NCBI GenBank assembly: GCA_017456685.1
Contig: JAFTIV010000160.1
Location: 1-22,624, forward strand
Direction: 5' to 3'
Length of the DNA stretch: 22,624 bases
Source: Clostridia bacterium
GTDB taxonomy: Bacteria > Bacillota > Clostridia > Oscillospirales > CAG-272
Part shown: one piece after another, positions 14,711-22,624 of the stretch
How positions within the stretch are numbered: position 1 is the stretch's first letter
Layout: each line of letters starts with the position of its first letter
Made by a program: the position numbers and the translations under genes
Notes under the pieces: model-generated
Told to the model about the DNA's origin: nothing
Database searches by the model: none
The model's input: the letters and a program-made list of their open reading frames with translations, nothing else

Positions 14711-15970
14711 TTAATCAATAGTTGAGAGGTCCGTTGTCCTTTTGTGGCAAAGATATACCAAAAATCTTATAAGATAGATAATTGATATTAGCGCCAAGGA
14801 CAAAATAATTGCCAAGTTCGCGCCAAAATAAGCGGTTGTCTTAATTGTGGCAAAGCAAAGCACGGTGTTTAAAATGAAGCCAAGCAGTGCACCAATAAGC
14901 AGAGTAATAGAATCTCTCATAACAACAAGGAGCATGCCCATTAGCCAAACAAATGCGGTAAGACAGCTTGCAACCACGGTTGGATAGAGAAGATAAACAT
15001 ATGGTCTAATGCTCTCGCCAAAGACGAGCACCATTGCAAATTCGCCCGCAATAGCGATAGCGACAACGGCAAGAAGAGTAACACCGACAAGCAGAATAAT
15101 AAGCTTTACAAAAAGCTTTAAAATTGCCCTTTTGTCGTTTTTCTCGTACGCCTGCTCAAAAATACCGATAAGTGGTGTAAAAATTAGGTTTACAAAGGCT
15201 TGGACAAGCACGGCAACCGTTGAGACGGTAGCATAATAGCCAAGCACCTCCTTGCCATGGAAAAGCTCAATTACATATCTTGCAATAGGCGTGATTGAGT
15301 AAATACACAAGCCATAGCCGACCATAGGAAGGCAAATTCTCGAAAGCGAGAGAAGTCTTTTTTTGTTGAATGAAATACTAAAGCTGTCAAGGCGCTTAAC
15401 CGCAATATAATCGTAGAAAATAAGCGGAATAAGCGTCGAAATTGCCATTATAAAAATGGAAAGGGCGAGATTATGCCACCAAATAAACGAAAGAGTAAAG
15501 CTTGAAATTAGCAAAACGCCTCGAATAATAAAGGATTTTCCCGCAATATCAAGTCGCCATTTCTTTTGAGCAGAGCCGTGAAGAACATCTGCAAAGCCCT
15601 CGACGAGCTTGATTATCATATATGCCAAAATGCTGAGCGTTGTAAGCATATCGTATCCACTAATGAGCACGAATATTGCACAGGTAACAAGCGCAAGCGC
15701 GCAGGTTATAAGCCTATGAGTTACATAATCAGTGGTGGAATAGAGGGAGCTTGAATCTGCCACCTGATAGTTTCTTACATTGAACAGCGCAACGATGGCG
15801 AAAATGTTTGTAATAGACATTGCAAGGGACAGAACACCCGCGTCCCCGTAGTCAGTTGAAAAACGAACTACAACAACGCTAAGAAGCCATTGACACGCAA
15901 GATAAAATAGCGAGCCGATGGTGTTCCACATAATGTTTCTTGCAACCGTCTTTTCTTGTATTTGGTCCAT
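14711..15970 (-). CDS. Wzx/MATE-superfamily polysaccharide flippase-like membrane protein
   Basis: A 419-residue, about 12-helix membrane protein with the MVF/polysaccharide-biosynthesis pattern: an amphipathic N-terminus (EKTVARNIMWNTIGSLFY), repeated hydrophobic helices with Ser/Thr/Gly, and a mid-region helix with ARYVIELFHGKEVLGYYATV (about 225-245), typical of Wzx-like flippases. It would move a lipid-linked sugar or oligosaccharide across the membrane. In the operon it lies between the DUF2142 protein and the GT2, 7 and 23 bases away. The cluster also contains an ABC exporter, so it probably handles a different lipid-linked substrate. The exact substrate is not evident. Confidence 0.88.
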   Translation of the reverse strand: MDQIQEKTVARNIMWNTIGSLFYLACQWLLSVVVVRFSTDYGDAGVLSLAMSITNIFAIVALFNVRNYQVADSSSLYSTTDYVTHRLITCALALVTCAIFVLISGYDMLTTLSILAYMIIKLVEGFADVLHGSAQKKWRLDIAGKSFIIRGVLLISSFTLSFIWWHNLALSIFIMAISTLIPLIFYDYIAVKRLDSFSISFNKKRLLSLSRICLPMVGYGLCIYSITPIARYVIELFHGKEVLGYYATVSTVAVLVQAFVNLIFTPLIGIFEQAYEKNDKRAILKLFVKLIILLVGVTLLAVVAIAIAGEFAMVLVFGESIRPYVYLLYPTVVASCLTAFVWLMGMLLVVMRDSITLLIGALLGFILNTVLCFATIKTTAYFGANLAIILSLALISIIYLIRFLVYLCHKRTTDLSTID

Positions 15971-15977
15971 TTTTACC

Positions 15978-17468
15978 TCATACCCAGTATCTAAGAATTA
16001 AGATAAGTGGAGTTAGGATTGTATAGATAAGACATGTCATTCGCGCAACCTCTGTTTCTATAGCAATTACCTTGTCGATATGCTTAAAGCGACGAAGAAG
16101 CGGATTTGCGACAAGCATCATACAGAATAGCACAACGGGTATAAAATATCGACCCTGTGTTCCTGTTGAGTAGTCACCGCCGACCTCTGCAACAAGCGGA
16201 GTCCAAGCAAGATACATAGAAACAATAGTTCCTACAAAGAATATTATAGGTCCTGCAATCGAAAGAAGGCGCGCCTTCCAATTAAAGCCCTTTATAGTTG
16301 AAAGCTCGGTAAGAGCAGTTATATATAGGACTAAATAATAAATTATAAGGAAAATCACGGGGAATGAGGTGTCAAGATTTCCAAGAGTGCCAAAGAAGCT
16401 CGTTGTCCAAAAGCCAAGGCTATTTTTAATGGTATTCTTGAAAACAGGGAAGATAATTCCCAAATGTGACATGAAGAACTCCTTTTGCTCGTCAAGAACA
16501 GCAAATTGAGTGTTTACTGTGCCACGGCTTATTGCACTACAAATAATTGTAGGAAGCAAATAGAACACAATTCCAACGCCTGCAAGCGCACCGATACAGA
16601 TAAAGAAGCGCTTAATTCCGCCAAATTTCTTAATGCTTATAGCAAGGAAGAAAATAATAAGCGGTGCGTAAGCAATCTTTGTTGTAAAGAGAAATGCGCA
16701 GGTTACGCAAACACAGACAATATCCTTTATTGAAATTACATAGTCCTCGGGCGAGAAGAACAGCTTCATTGCAAGCGCAAAGAGCAAAATTGCCGAGGGG
16801 ATAAGAATTGCATCATAGGAAAGTGATGCGCCCTGATAGATTGACATAGGCATAAGCGCCACAAGAAGCATTGTGCGCTTGAGCACAGGGGTTATCTTAA
16901 GAGCGAGCGCGATAAGCACGATATAAAATGCAAGCGAGGCGAGCTTAGCGCCCATAACAATAGTCGAGGGGTTGCTAACACCGAATACATTTTGAACAAG
17001 TCCACCGCCTATTGATGGAATAATATAAGCGAGAGGATTGATTGTCGAAAGCCTTGTTGCATAGAACACGCTATGGTCGTACTCGAGCTTTAGATACTCT
17101 TGGAAGTAAAGCTCCCAAAAGTTAAATTTTTGACCATTTACGCCATCATATTTGCCGTAAAACGCATCGAGATAGCCGTTTTGGTCGGCTGTTATCCAGG
17201 AGCCAACTGCATTGTCCTGTACCTTTGGGAATAAGTCGCCATCTATAATTCTGCAAATGTTAATATAGTGCGCATTCTCGTCAGGCATAGTAAATGGCGG
17301 ACTTATAAGCACAATTAAAATACCAAGAACAAGCGCGAACACGACAAAGCATTTTATAAGCCTCTTCGATTGGTCCTCGTTTTCTGTATATGGCTCGGCA
17401 GAGAAGTATTTACCCTTGAAGGATAAAAATCCATTCCTTGCGCGAGTCGAAATGTCCTTTACAGTCAT
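15978..17468 (-). CDS. DUF2142 family polytopic membrane protein (probable GT-C-like)
   Basis: A 496-residue membrane protein with about 11-12 helices. The first lies about 38-56 and is followed directly by the family motif PPFTMPDENAHYIN (57-70); a large extracytoplasmic loop (about 70-155) follows, and near the C-terminus TGTQGRYFIPVV is the second DUF2142 hallmark. The topology, with an acidic motif in the first outer loop, resembles GT-C glycosyltransferases using polyprenyl-linked sugars; this role is inferred. AGAGGT lies 6 bases before the ATG. Operon neighbours (GT2, flippase, GTs) agree with a role in glycan decoration or polymerisation. Confidence 0.87.
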   Translation of the reverse strand: MTVKDISTRARNGFLSFKGKYFSAEPYTENEDQSKRLIKCFVVFALVLGILIVLISPPFTMPDENAHYINICRIIDGDLFPKVQDNAVGSWITADQNGYLDAFYGKYDGVNGQKFNFWELYFQEYLKLEYDHSVFYATRLSTINPLAYIIPSIGGGLVQNVFGVSNPSTIVMGAKLASLAFYIVLIALALKITPVLKRTMLLVALMPMSIYQGASLSYDAILIPSAILLFALAMKLFFSPEDYVISIKDIVCVCVTCAFLFTTKIAYAPLIIFFLAISIKKFGGIKRFFICIGALAGVGIVFYLLPTIICSAISRGTVNTQFAVLDEQKEFFMSHLGIIFPVFKNTIKNSLGFWTTSFFGTLGNLDTSFPVIFLIIYYLVLYITALTELSTIKGFNWKARLLSIAGPIIFFVGTIVSMYLAWTPLVAEVGGDYSTGTQGRYFIPVVLFCMMLVANPLLRRFKHIDKVIAIETEVARMTCLIYTILTPLILILRYWV

Positions 17469-17484
17469 TTTTAACCTCTTATCT

Positions 17485-19749
17485 TTAGTTTTTTGTGTAT
17501 GTGTCTATTATGTCCTCGCGGAAGTTTTCCCATTCTCTTGAGTCAGCAGTCTTAAGACCGTTCTCAAAAAGTGATTTTCTAAGCTCGGCATCGCTTGCAA
17601 TTCTTTCAATTGCACTTACAGCGGTGCTAAGGTCGTCACCATCATAGAATAGACAGTTTTCACCATCGCGAAGATATTCAACATTACCATCGTTAGGACG
17701 AACAACAACAAAGCCACCCGTTGCCATCATTTCAAGCGGTGGATAGGAGAAGCTCTCAAGCACGCTACTCTTTAAGAGAATATCACAGCTGTGGTAAATC
17801 TCCCAAACGCGCTCATATGGCACCCTGTGTAGGAATTTGTCAACCTTGTACCATTTTTTTGGAGTGCCTTGATAGGAGAGGAAATAAACCTCGTACTTCT
17901 CTGGGTCAAGTAAAGATGTTATTTTGAAGCTTTCATCTACATTTTTATAATAATCATCGCTGTTTCCCTCGATAAGAATTCTTATTTTATCCTTTGAAAA
18001 ATCACGCTCCTTAACAGGGAACATTGACCTTTCAAGACCATTTGGAATAAATGTGCAATTCTTATGAAAGTCATTTTTTAGCCAATCCTCACACCATTTT
18101 GATATGGTGATATATTTTACATTCTCTAAATAGTAGGTTTGGTTTGCTCTAAATTTGAAAAATGAGCCGTGCTCGTAAAATTCTGTCTCGTAGTTTTGAA
18201 CAAGATAAGCGCGCTCTTTTATGTTTCTGTAAGAGGTTACCCAGTCCATAGTCGCCCAAAGGGTGCCGATTGCAATGTCGATTGAGCCGTGGAAGCAGTC
18301 AGTGCGGGTGGAGAGAACATTTATCTCAACCCCGTCCTTTACTATATTTTCATTACCTACATTGTCGTTGATAATAAGTACATCGTAGCCCGCCCTTTTG
18401 AGCATAGCACAATGCTTAAGAACGACCAAAACTCCACCACTAATCCTTGTAGAGGGAAGAACAAAGGCAACATTTTTCTTCATTTTTGATTTTAGGTACT
18501 CACAAAGAGGAGTTCCTGTTTTGATTGTTATACAATGCTCGTGAACGAACTTATATGCGCGCTCTGCGAGATTTTTCCTTGCTTTTTCGTCATTTATAAG
18601 CAGGTCAAATGCCTCGAGCCATTCGTCCTCTGTTGAGCACAAAAATCCTGTTTCGCCGTGGCTTATCATTTTTTCCATAGCGCCAACACGAGAGGCGATA
18701 GTTGGAACTCTTACAAGCGCAGCCTCAACCCACTTGTTTTCGCTCTTTGCTCTGTTAAAGACAGTGTCAGCAAGAGGCGCGATATTTATGTCAACAGAGG
18801 CAACAAGCTTTGGAAGCTCCCACCAATTTACAAATGGAAGCGCGTGAATTCTTTCCTTGAACTCGTCAAGCTCGGCAGGAATGTCAAGCTCACCAACAAA
18901 ATAGAGGTGCGCCCTTTCGTTTCTTGCCATCATTTTCTTTAGTATAGGTAGAATGAGATTAATATCGTCGTTATGAGTAATAGAGCCACTAAAGTAGCCG
19001 ATTTTGACAATATCCTTGTCCTCGCTCTCGAGCTTCTTCAAAAGCCTTTTTTGGAGCTTTATGTCAGGCTTTAGCTCGATTTGAGATTTATCAAGATAGG
19101 GAAGGACATCTCTTTCGTATAGCGCACGCTCGGAGTATGCACACATAATGTCGGATGCGGTGTTTCTGTTTATAAACACCTCGGGAACATAATTTCTAAG
19201 CTCGTTTGCAAGCGCCTCTGTAGTTGTTATAGCGCCATCGCAGAGACGAAGAGTCTTTTGAATTCTGCGTACACCCTCATCGTAATTCTCCTTTTCCTCA
19301 GCGGACATCGTGCTGAGGTAAGGAATGAGATCGGTGTATTTTTTGTCAATAACAAGGTCGTCTATATCAAACAAAACAAGCTTATTGAAGTGTTTAGCCT
19401 TTAAAATAAATTCCTCTATAAGCTCGGTATGCGGGCATCTAAAGAAAATGAATGCTCTATACCTTTTTATAAGATCAAGAGTTAAGTCTGTGTAAAAAAT
19501 CTCCTCGGAAACGATAGAAGCAGAAAGAAGCTGCTCGCGTTGGTGAGATACGCGATACCTTGATGGGTGCGGGAGATAGCAACCATTGATAAATAGAACA
19601 TCTCCAAAAATAGAGTCAACCTCCATTGCCTTCTTGCCACAACCGCCCTTTGTATCTCTTAGATAAAATTTGATTTTTAGAAGCATATGCTTAAGTCCGC
19701 CCGCTCTTAACTCCTCAAACGAGCGCTTAATTAAGCGTCCAAGTCCCAT
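17485..19749 (-). CDS. Tandem two-domain GT-B glycosyltransferase
   Basis: A 754-residue cytosolic protein with two successive GT-B folds. Domain 1 (about 45-430): VLFINGCYLPHPSRYRVSHQ opens the N-lobe, LFDIDDLVID follows, then IGYFSGSITHNDDINLI and the donor-site loop SENKWVEAALVRVPTIAS, with GETGFLCSTEDEWLEAFDLL. Domain 2 (about 440-754): KKNVAFVLPSTRISGGVLVV, TFIPNGLERSMFP, then the Glu-rich ESFSYPPLEMMATGGFVVV, typical of the GT4-type E-x7-E, and DGENCLFYDGDD. It probably adds two sugars or a repeating disaccharide to a polyprenyl-linked glycan. The ATG at 19749 is chosen because GGAGG lies 10 bases upstream; a GTG at 19788 with an AGAGGT site is possible, but it lies in a hairpin. Confidence 0.88.
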   Translation of the reverse strand: MGLGRLIKRSFEELRAGGLKHMLLKIKFYLRDTKGGCGKKAMEVDSIFGDVLFINGCYLPHPSRYRVSHQREQLLSASIVSEEIFYTDLTLDLIKRYRAFIFFRCPHTELIEEFILKAKHFNKLVLFDIDDLVIDKKYTDLIPYLSTMSAEEKENYDEGVRRIQKTLRLCDGAITTTEALANELRNYVPEVFINRNTASDIMCAYSERALYERDVLPYLDKSQIELKPDIKLQKRLLKKLESEDKDIVKIGYFSGSITHNDDINLILPILKKMMARNERAHLYFVGELDIPAELDEFKERIHALPFVNWWELPKLVASVDINIAPLADTVFNRAKSENKWVEAALVRVPTIASRVGAMEKMISHGETGFLCSTEDEWLEAFDLLINDEKARKNLAERAYKFVHEHCITIKTGTPLCEYLKSKMKKNVAFVLPSTRISGGVLVVLKHCAMLKRAGYDVLIINDNVGNENIVKDGVEINVLSTRTDCFHGSIDIAIGTLWATMDWVTSYRNIKERAYLVQNYETEFYEHGSFFKFRANQTYYLENVKYITISKWCEDWLKNDFHKNCTFIPNGLERSMFPVKERDFSKDKIRILIEGNSDDYYKNVDESFKITSLLDPEKYEVYFLSYQGTPKKWYKVDKFLHRVPYERVWEIYHSCDILLKSSVLESFSYPPLEMMATGGFVVVRPNDGNVEYLRDGENCLFYDGDDLSTAVSAIERIASDAELRKSLFENGLKTADSREWENFREDIIDTYTKN

Positions 19750-19775
19750 TTTTAAAAGTCCTCCGTTTTTATAGA

Positions 19776-19790
19776 CTGTGCAAAGCACAG
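19776..19790 (-). promoter_or_regulatory. Intra-operon hairpin upstream of the tandem glycosyltransferase
   Basis: CTGTGC-AAA-GCACAG is a perfect inverted repeat in the 76 bp gap between the ATPase gene and the glycosyltransferase. No T run follows on the minus strand, so it is not a terminator; it may modulate mRNA stability or translation. Confidence 0.35.
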
Positions 19791-19825
19791 CAACCTCTTG
19801 ATAGTTTAATTTTTAGCAAAATAGC

Positions 19826-20569
19826 TTATCTGTTTTCCATATTTCTGTATTGAGCGCAAACCTCGTGGGTGTCACCTATCATAACAACCTTGCCGTGGTC
19901 AAGCCATACAACACGGTCACAAAGGCGCTCAATCTGCTCAATTGAGTGAGAAACTATAACAACAGTAGTTCCGCCACTCATCATTTTGTTAATTCTTTGC
20001 TCACACTTTTGCTGGAAAAGGAAATCTCCAACTCCCAAAATCTCGTCAACAATGAGAATTTCGGGGTCGATTTGCGTCGCAATCGCGAAGGCAAGACGCG
20101 CCACCATTCCCGACGAGAAGTTTTTAATAGGAGTGTCCATAAAGTCGTGAAGCTCGGAGAATTCGATTATTTCGTCCATCTTTTCGAGCATTTCCTTCTT
20201 GGAATAGCCAAGCACCGCACCGTTTAGGAACACATTTTCCCTCGCGGTAAGGTCAAAGTCAAAGCCTGCGCCAAGCTCGATAAGCGGAGAAATCTTTCCC
20301 CTTATAACCACCGAGCCAGAGCTCGGCTTTAAAATTCCTGAAATTATCTTGAGCGTTGTGCTCTTACCGCTACCATTAAGACCGATAAGACCGACAACCT
20401 CGCCACGCTTTACATCGAAGGAAACATCGTTTACCGCAACGAAGTCCTCGAAGCTTAGCTGTCTTTTCAAGGTTCTTATAACAAATTCCTTAAGCGTTTC
20501 AACACGCTGAGATGCCATACGGAATTTCATAAAAACATTTCTTAGCTCGATTATGTTATCGTTTTCCAT
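19826..20569 (-). CDS. ABC transporter ATP-binding protein for polysaccharide export (Wzt/TagH type)
   Basis: A 247-residue ATPase that powers the adjacent ABC-2 permease. Walker A GLNGSGKS (63-70), the Q-loop region shows GKISPLIELGAGFDFDLTARENVFLNG (starting 91), which is the hallmark of the Wzt/TagH/RfbB group, signature FSSGMVARLAF (151-161), Walker B ILIVDE (171-176) and H-loop His208. It lacks the C-terminal carbohydrate-binding domain of Wzt proteins of the O9a type, so it recognises no terminal modification by itself. AAGGAGG lies 4 bases before the ATG, 9 bases after the permease stop. High certainty. Confidence 0.95.
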   Translation of the reverse strand: MENDNIIELRNVFMKFRMASQRVETLKEFVIRTLKRQLSFEDFVAVNDVSFDVKRGEVVGLIGLNGSGKSTTLKIISGILKPSSGSVVIRGKISPLIELGAGFDFDLTARENVFLNGAVLGYSKKEMLEKMDEIIEFSELHDFMDTPIKNFSSGMVARLAFAIATQIDPEILIVDEILGVGDFLFQQKCEQRINKMMSGGTTVVIVSHSIEQIERLCDRVVWLDHGKVVMIGDTHEVCAQYRNMENR

Positions 20570-20578
20570 ATGACCTCC

Positions 20579-21916
20579 TTAAATGTGTAGGATAAACTTA
20601 TCCTGAGTTTTCTTGAATACGATATTACCCGCAATAAGCATAACAAGTGCAAATACGATACACATAATGTTCTCCTCAAGAGAGGGAAGGGTGCCGTACA
20701 TAACAACGCTTCTAAGGTAATGAGTGTAGTAATACATCGGGTTGAGCTTCATAATTATGCCAAGTCCGTTTGAAAGAAGCATTTCCTCGGGGTAGATAAT
20801 AGGGGTGAGATACATCCAAACCGCGGTAAAGACAGAATAAAGATGCTGAATATCGCGGAAGAATACAGTAGCCGCCGCCAAAATAAGACCGAAGCCGTAT
20901 GCGAAAACAAACGCATAGCACATAGGCACAAAGAACAGAAGCATAGTTGCGTGGAAGGGAACGCCCTGAATGAGCATAACCACAATAACCGCAACACAGC
21001 CGAAGAGCATATTTACAAGGGCAAAAACGCATTTTTGGAAGGGGAAAATATATTTTGGAATATAAACCTTCTTGATTAGCGCAGCTGCACTTATAACCGA
21101 GCCGAGCGCGTTAGAGGTACATTCAACAACGAAGTTGAATATGAGCGAGCCGACAAGGTAATAGGTAGCAAAGTATTGAATATCAAAGCGGAAGAGCCTT
21201 GAGAATACTGTGTGAATAACAAGAGCCATAAGAAGCGGGTTCAAAATGCTCCAAAGGAAGCCGAGCACGCTTCGTCTGTACTTAACCTTCAAATCTCTTG
21301 ATACAAGGTTAGTTACAAGAGGCATATATTGCTTAAACTTGTCAAGATATGGCTTGATGCCTCTAAAATAGAGCGCAACAAACAGTATAATGCCGACCAA
21401 AATTGTTGGAAGCACGCACCACTTAGCAATAGAGTTGATTGAGAAAACGGCAGTTCTGTCGTTTAGCTCGATATTGCTTATCGAAAGCTCGTCATCGCGT
21501 TGCTCGGTAAGGTCTATTCTTAGAGAGTACGCCTCTATATCAGCATCAATGTAAATTCTTGAGCCTGTTGAATACCACGACACGATCTTGCTCTTTTCGG
21601 GAGTAAAGGGCTCACCCTGCTCGGTGGTGTAGAATATCTGCATATGGGTATTCTTTCCTGTGTAGTTTCCCGATAGCTTGATTGAGCTTACATATGTGCC
21701 TACATCCTTAATGATGATTTGCGCATCCTCCATAGAGGCGTAATCACCGTCCTCGCCATACCAGCCGGGAAATTCAAGCTCATCAATAGAATATTTTTTA
21801 TTTTCAAGTCCGTTTTTTATGTTGGAAAAATTATCTCTTGACGGATAATAAATCGAAAACGCAAGAGAAGCGATAAAAAACAGCAGAATAACTGTAACAA
21901 AAATTTTCTTCTTCAT
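20579..21916 (-). CDS. ABC-2 type polysaccharide export permease with extra N-terminal extracytoplasmic domain
   Basis: At 445 residues it is much longer than usual Wzm/TagG permeases (about 260-275). The C-terminal 250 residues are a normal ABC-2 core: LVTNLVSRDLKVKYRRSVLG (about 200-219), followed by LWSILNPLLM and about six helices, with FRDIQHLYSV and the YLTPIIYP motif. The first 190 residues are an added module: a helix at 6-24, a polar, Tyr- and Asp-rich, beta-rich domain at about 25-160 with no cysteines, then a second helix at about 166-184. The module should face outside. GGAG lies about 7 bases before the ATG. Partner is the ATPase immediately downstream. Core call firm; the role of the extra domain is unknown. 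Confidence 0.92.
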   Translation of the reverse strand: MKKKIFVTVILLFFIASLAFSIYYPSRDNFSNIKNGLENKKYSIDELEFPGWYGEDGDYASMEDAQIIIKDVGTYVSSIKLSGNYTGKNTHMQIFYTTEQGEPFTPEKSKIVSWYSTGSRIYIDADIEAYSLRIDLTEQRDDELSISNIELNDRTAVFSINSIAKWCVLPTILVGIILFVALYFRGIKPYLDKFKQYMPLVTNLVSRDLKVKYRRSVLGFLWSILNPLLMALVIHTVFSRLFRFDIQYFATYYLVGSLIFNFVVECTSNALGSVISAAALIKKVYIPKYIFPFQKCVFALVNMLFGCVAVIVVMLIQGVPFHATMLLFFVPMCYAFVFAYGFGLILAAATVFFRDIQHLYSVFTAVWMYLTPIIYPEEMLLSNGLGIIMKLNPMYYYTHYLRSVVMYGTLPSLEENIMCIVFALVMLIAGNIVFKKTQDKFILHI

Positions 21917-21931
21917 AAAATCGCTCCAAGA

Positions 21932-22495
21932 TTAAAAGGTAAAGCCCAAATCCTTAAGAGGAAGGCCCTTTTTGTCCTTTTCGCTAAGGAGAACCTCTCC
22001 GTCAACAGGCCACTCTATGCCAACCTCAGGGTCGTTCCAAAGCAAAGAGCCCTCGCTTATTGGGTCGTAAAGACGAGTGCATTTGTAAACAAAGGTAGCA
22101 CTCTCGCTCATTACATAAAAGCCGTGAGCAAAGCCCTCTGGCACATAAAATTGTCTTTTGTTTTCTGCGCTAAGCTCAATTCCATACCATTTTCCAAAGG
22201 TTTCGCTGTCCTTGCGAAGGTCAACGGCAACATCAAAAACAGCGCCGTTTATAACCCTTACAAGCTTTCCCTGTGGGTTAGCCTTTTGGAAATGCAAGCC
22301 ACGAAGCACACCTCTTCTTGAGCAGGACTCATTGTCCTGAATAAAGGTGGCGCGTGAGCCGTCAAGATGCTTGATATAAGGCGCAAATTCATCATTAAAG
22401 GTCTCCATAAAGTAACCGCGCGCGTCACCAAAAACGGTTGGCTCGATTACCAAAAGGTCCTTAATTCCTGTTTCAATAAATTTAAACTTTCCCAT
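21932..22495 (-). CDS. rmlC: dTDP-4-dehydrorhamnose 3,5-epimerase
   Basis: A 187-residue cupin enzyme of the dTDP-L-rhamnose pathway: it epimerises C3 and C5 of dTDP-4-keto-6-deoxyglucose. Motifs: FGDARGYFMETFND (22-35), LRGLHFQ with catalytic His68 and nearby Lys77, VFDVAVDLRKDS (86-97), YVPEGFAHGF (117-126) and NDPEVGIEWP near the C-terminus, which carries the conserved Asp. Length is normal. The start is 22495 because AAAGGA lies 6 bases upstream; the frame stays open to 22573, but that part runs through repetitive DNA. It is the first visible gene of the operon; rmlA, rmlB and rmlD are expected elsewhere or beyond the right edge. Confidence 0.95.
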   Translation of the reverse strand: MGKFKFIETGIKDLLVIEPTVFGDARGYFMETFNDEFAPYIKHLDGSRATFIQDNESCSRRGVLRGLHFQKANPQGKLVRVINGAVFDVAVDLRKDSETFGKWYGIELSAENKRQFYVPEGFAHGFYVMSESATFVYKCTRLYDPISEGSLLWNDPEVGIEWPVDGEVLLSEKDKKGLPLKDLGFTF

Positions 22496-22524
22496 AATAA
22501 ATCCTTTGAGTAATAATAAGTAAA

Positions 22525-22624
22525 TGCGAAGTGTTGAGTGCGAAGTGCGAAGTGGCAGAGCTTGGCTCTGCAATGAAATCCGTCTTGCGACGGTTGAAAT
22601 CTGCTTTGCAGATGAAATCGCTTC
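22525..22624. repeat. Tandem heptamers followed by an array of short hairpins
   Basis: TGCGAAGTG occurs three times (22525-22533, 22539-22547, 22546-22554, the last two overlapping). Then come short perfect hairpins: GCAGAGC-TTG-GCTCTGC (22555-22571), CCGTC-TTGC-GACGG (22580-22593), and ATCTGC-TTT-GCAGAT (22599-22613), each followed by TGAAAT (22574, 22595, 22613). A fourth arm, CGCTTC, begins at the window edge. The stem sequences differ but the layout repeats, so selection is for structure or the array grows by a structured unit. Confidence 0.7.

Noticed and set aside
22496..22573. N-terminal extension of rmlC
   Set aside because: The extra frame translates repetitive DNA and lacks similarity to RmlC N-termini; AAAGGA precedes the ATG at 22495.

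Overview
The window reads as chromosome of a low-to-mid GC Firmicute, most likely an uncultured gut-type Clostridia (Eubacteriales). This rests on strong AGGAGG-type ribosome sites, sigma-A-like promoters with 17 bp spacing, A/T-flanked intrinsic terminators, a lipobox lipoprotein, and family choices (VTT, DUF445, clostridial-type long CofE-like ligase, EF-G paralog). The species cannot be named from sequence alone. No tRNA, rRNA, CRISPR array, transposase or phage gene is visible.

Left half (1-12662) is a set of mostly single-gene transcription units, many with a visible promoter and terminator: the 3' part of alaS (+), a VTT/TVP38 membrane protein (+), a serine-linker lipoprotein (+), a 333 bp convergent gap with 26 bp direct repeats and a GC-rich palindromic block, a CofE-like F420-0 ligase homolog (-), a small XRE repressor (-) divergent from a bacterial-PH-domain membrane protein (+), an EF-G paralog (+), a MORN-repeat protein (+), class II fumarase (-), and an XRE regulator with a C-terminal repeat (beta-helix-like) domain (+).

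Right half (12663-22624, all minus strand) is one compact polysaccharide export gene cluster. In transcription order: rmlC (dTDP-rhamnose branch), ABC-2 permease with an unusual N-terminal extracytoplasmic domain, its ATPase, a two-domain glycosyltransferase, a DUF2142 membrane protein, a Wzx/MATE-like flippase, a DPM1-like GT2, a DUF2304 protein and finally a DUF445 protein before a terminator. Spacings are 1-23 bp except 76 bp before the large glycosyltransferase. The likely job is synthesis and export of a rhamnose-containing surface glycan, with a second, lipid-linked-sugar decoration route (GT2, DUF2304, flippase, DUF2142) in the same transcript.

Best leads: twin 17 bp pseudo-palindromes (consensus TATNCCAWWWTGGTATA) over the PH-domain gene promoter next to the XRE gene; the fused sensor-like domain on the ABC permease together with two export routes in one operon; an array of short hairpins separated by TGAAAT upstream of rmlC; and the duplicated intergenic element at 4682-4953.
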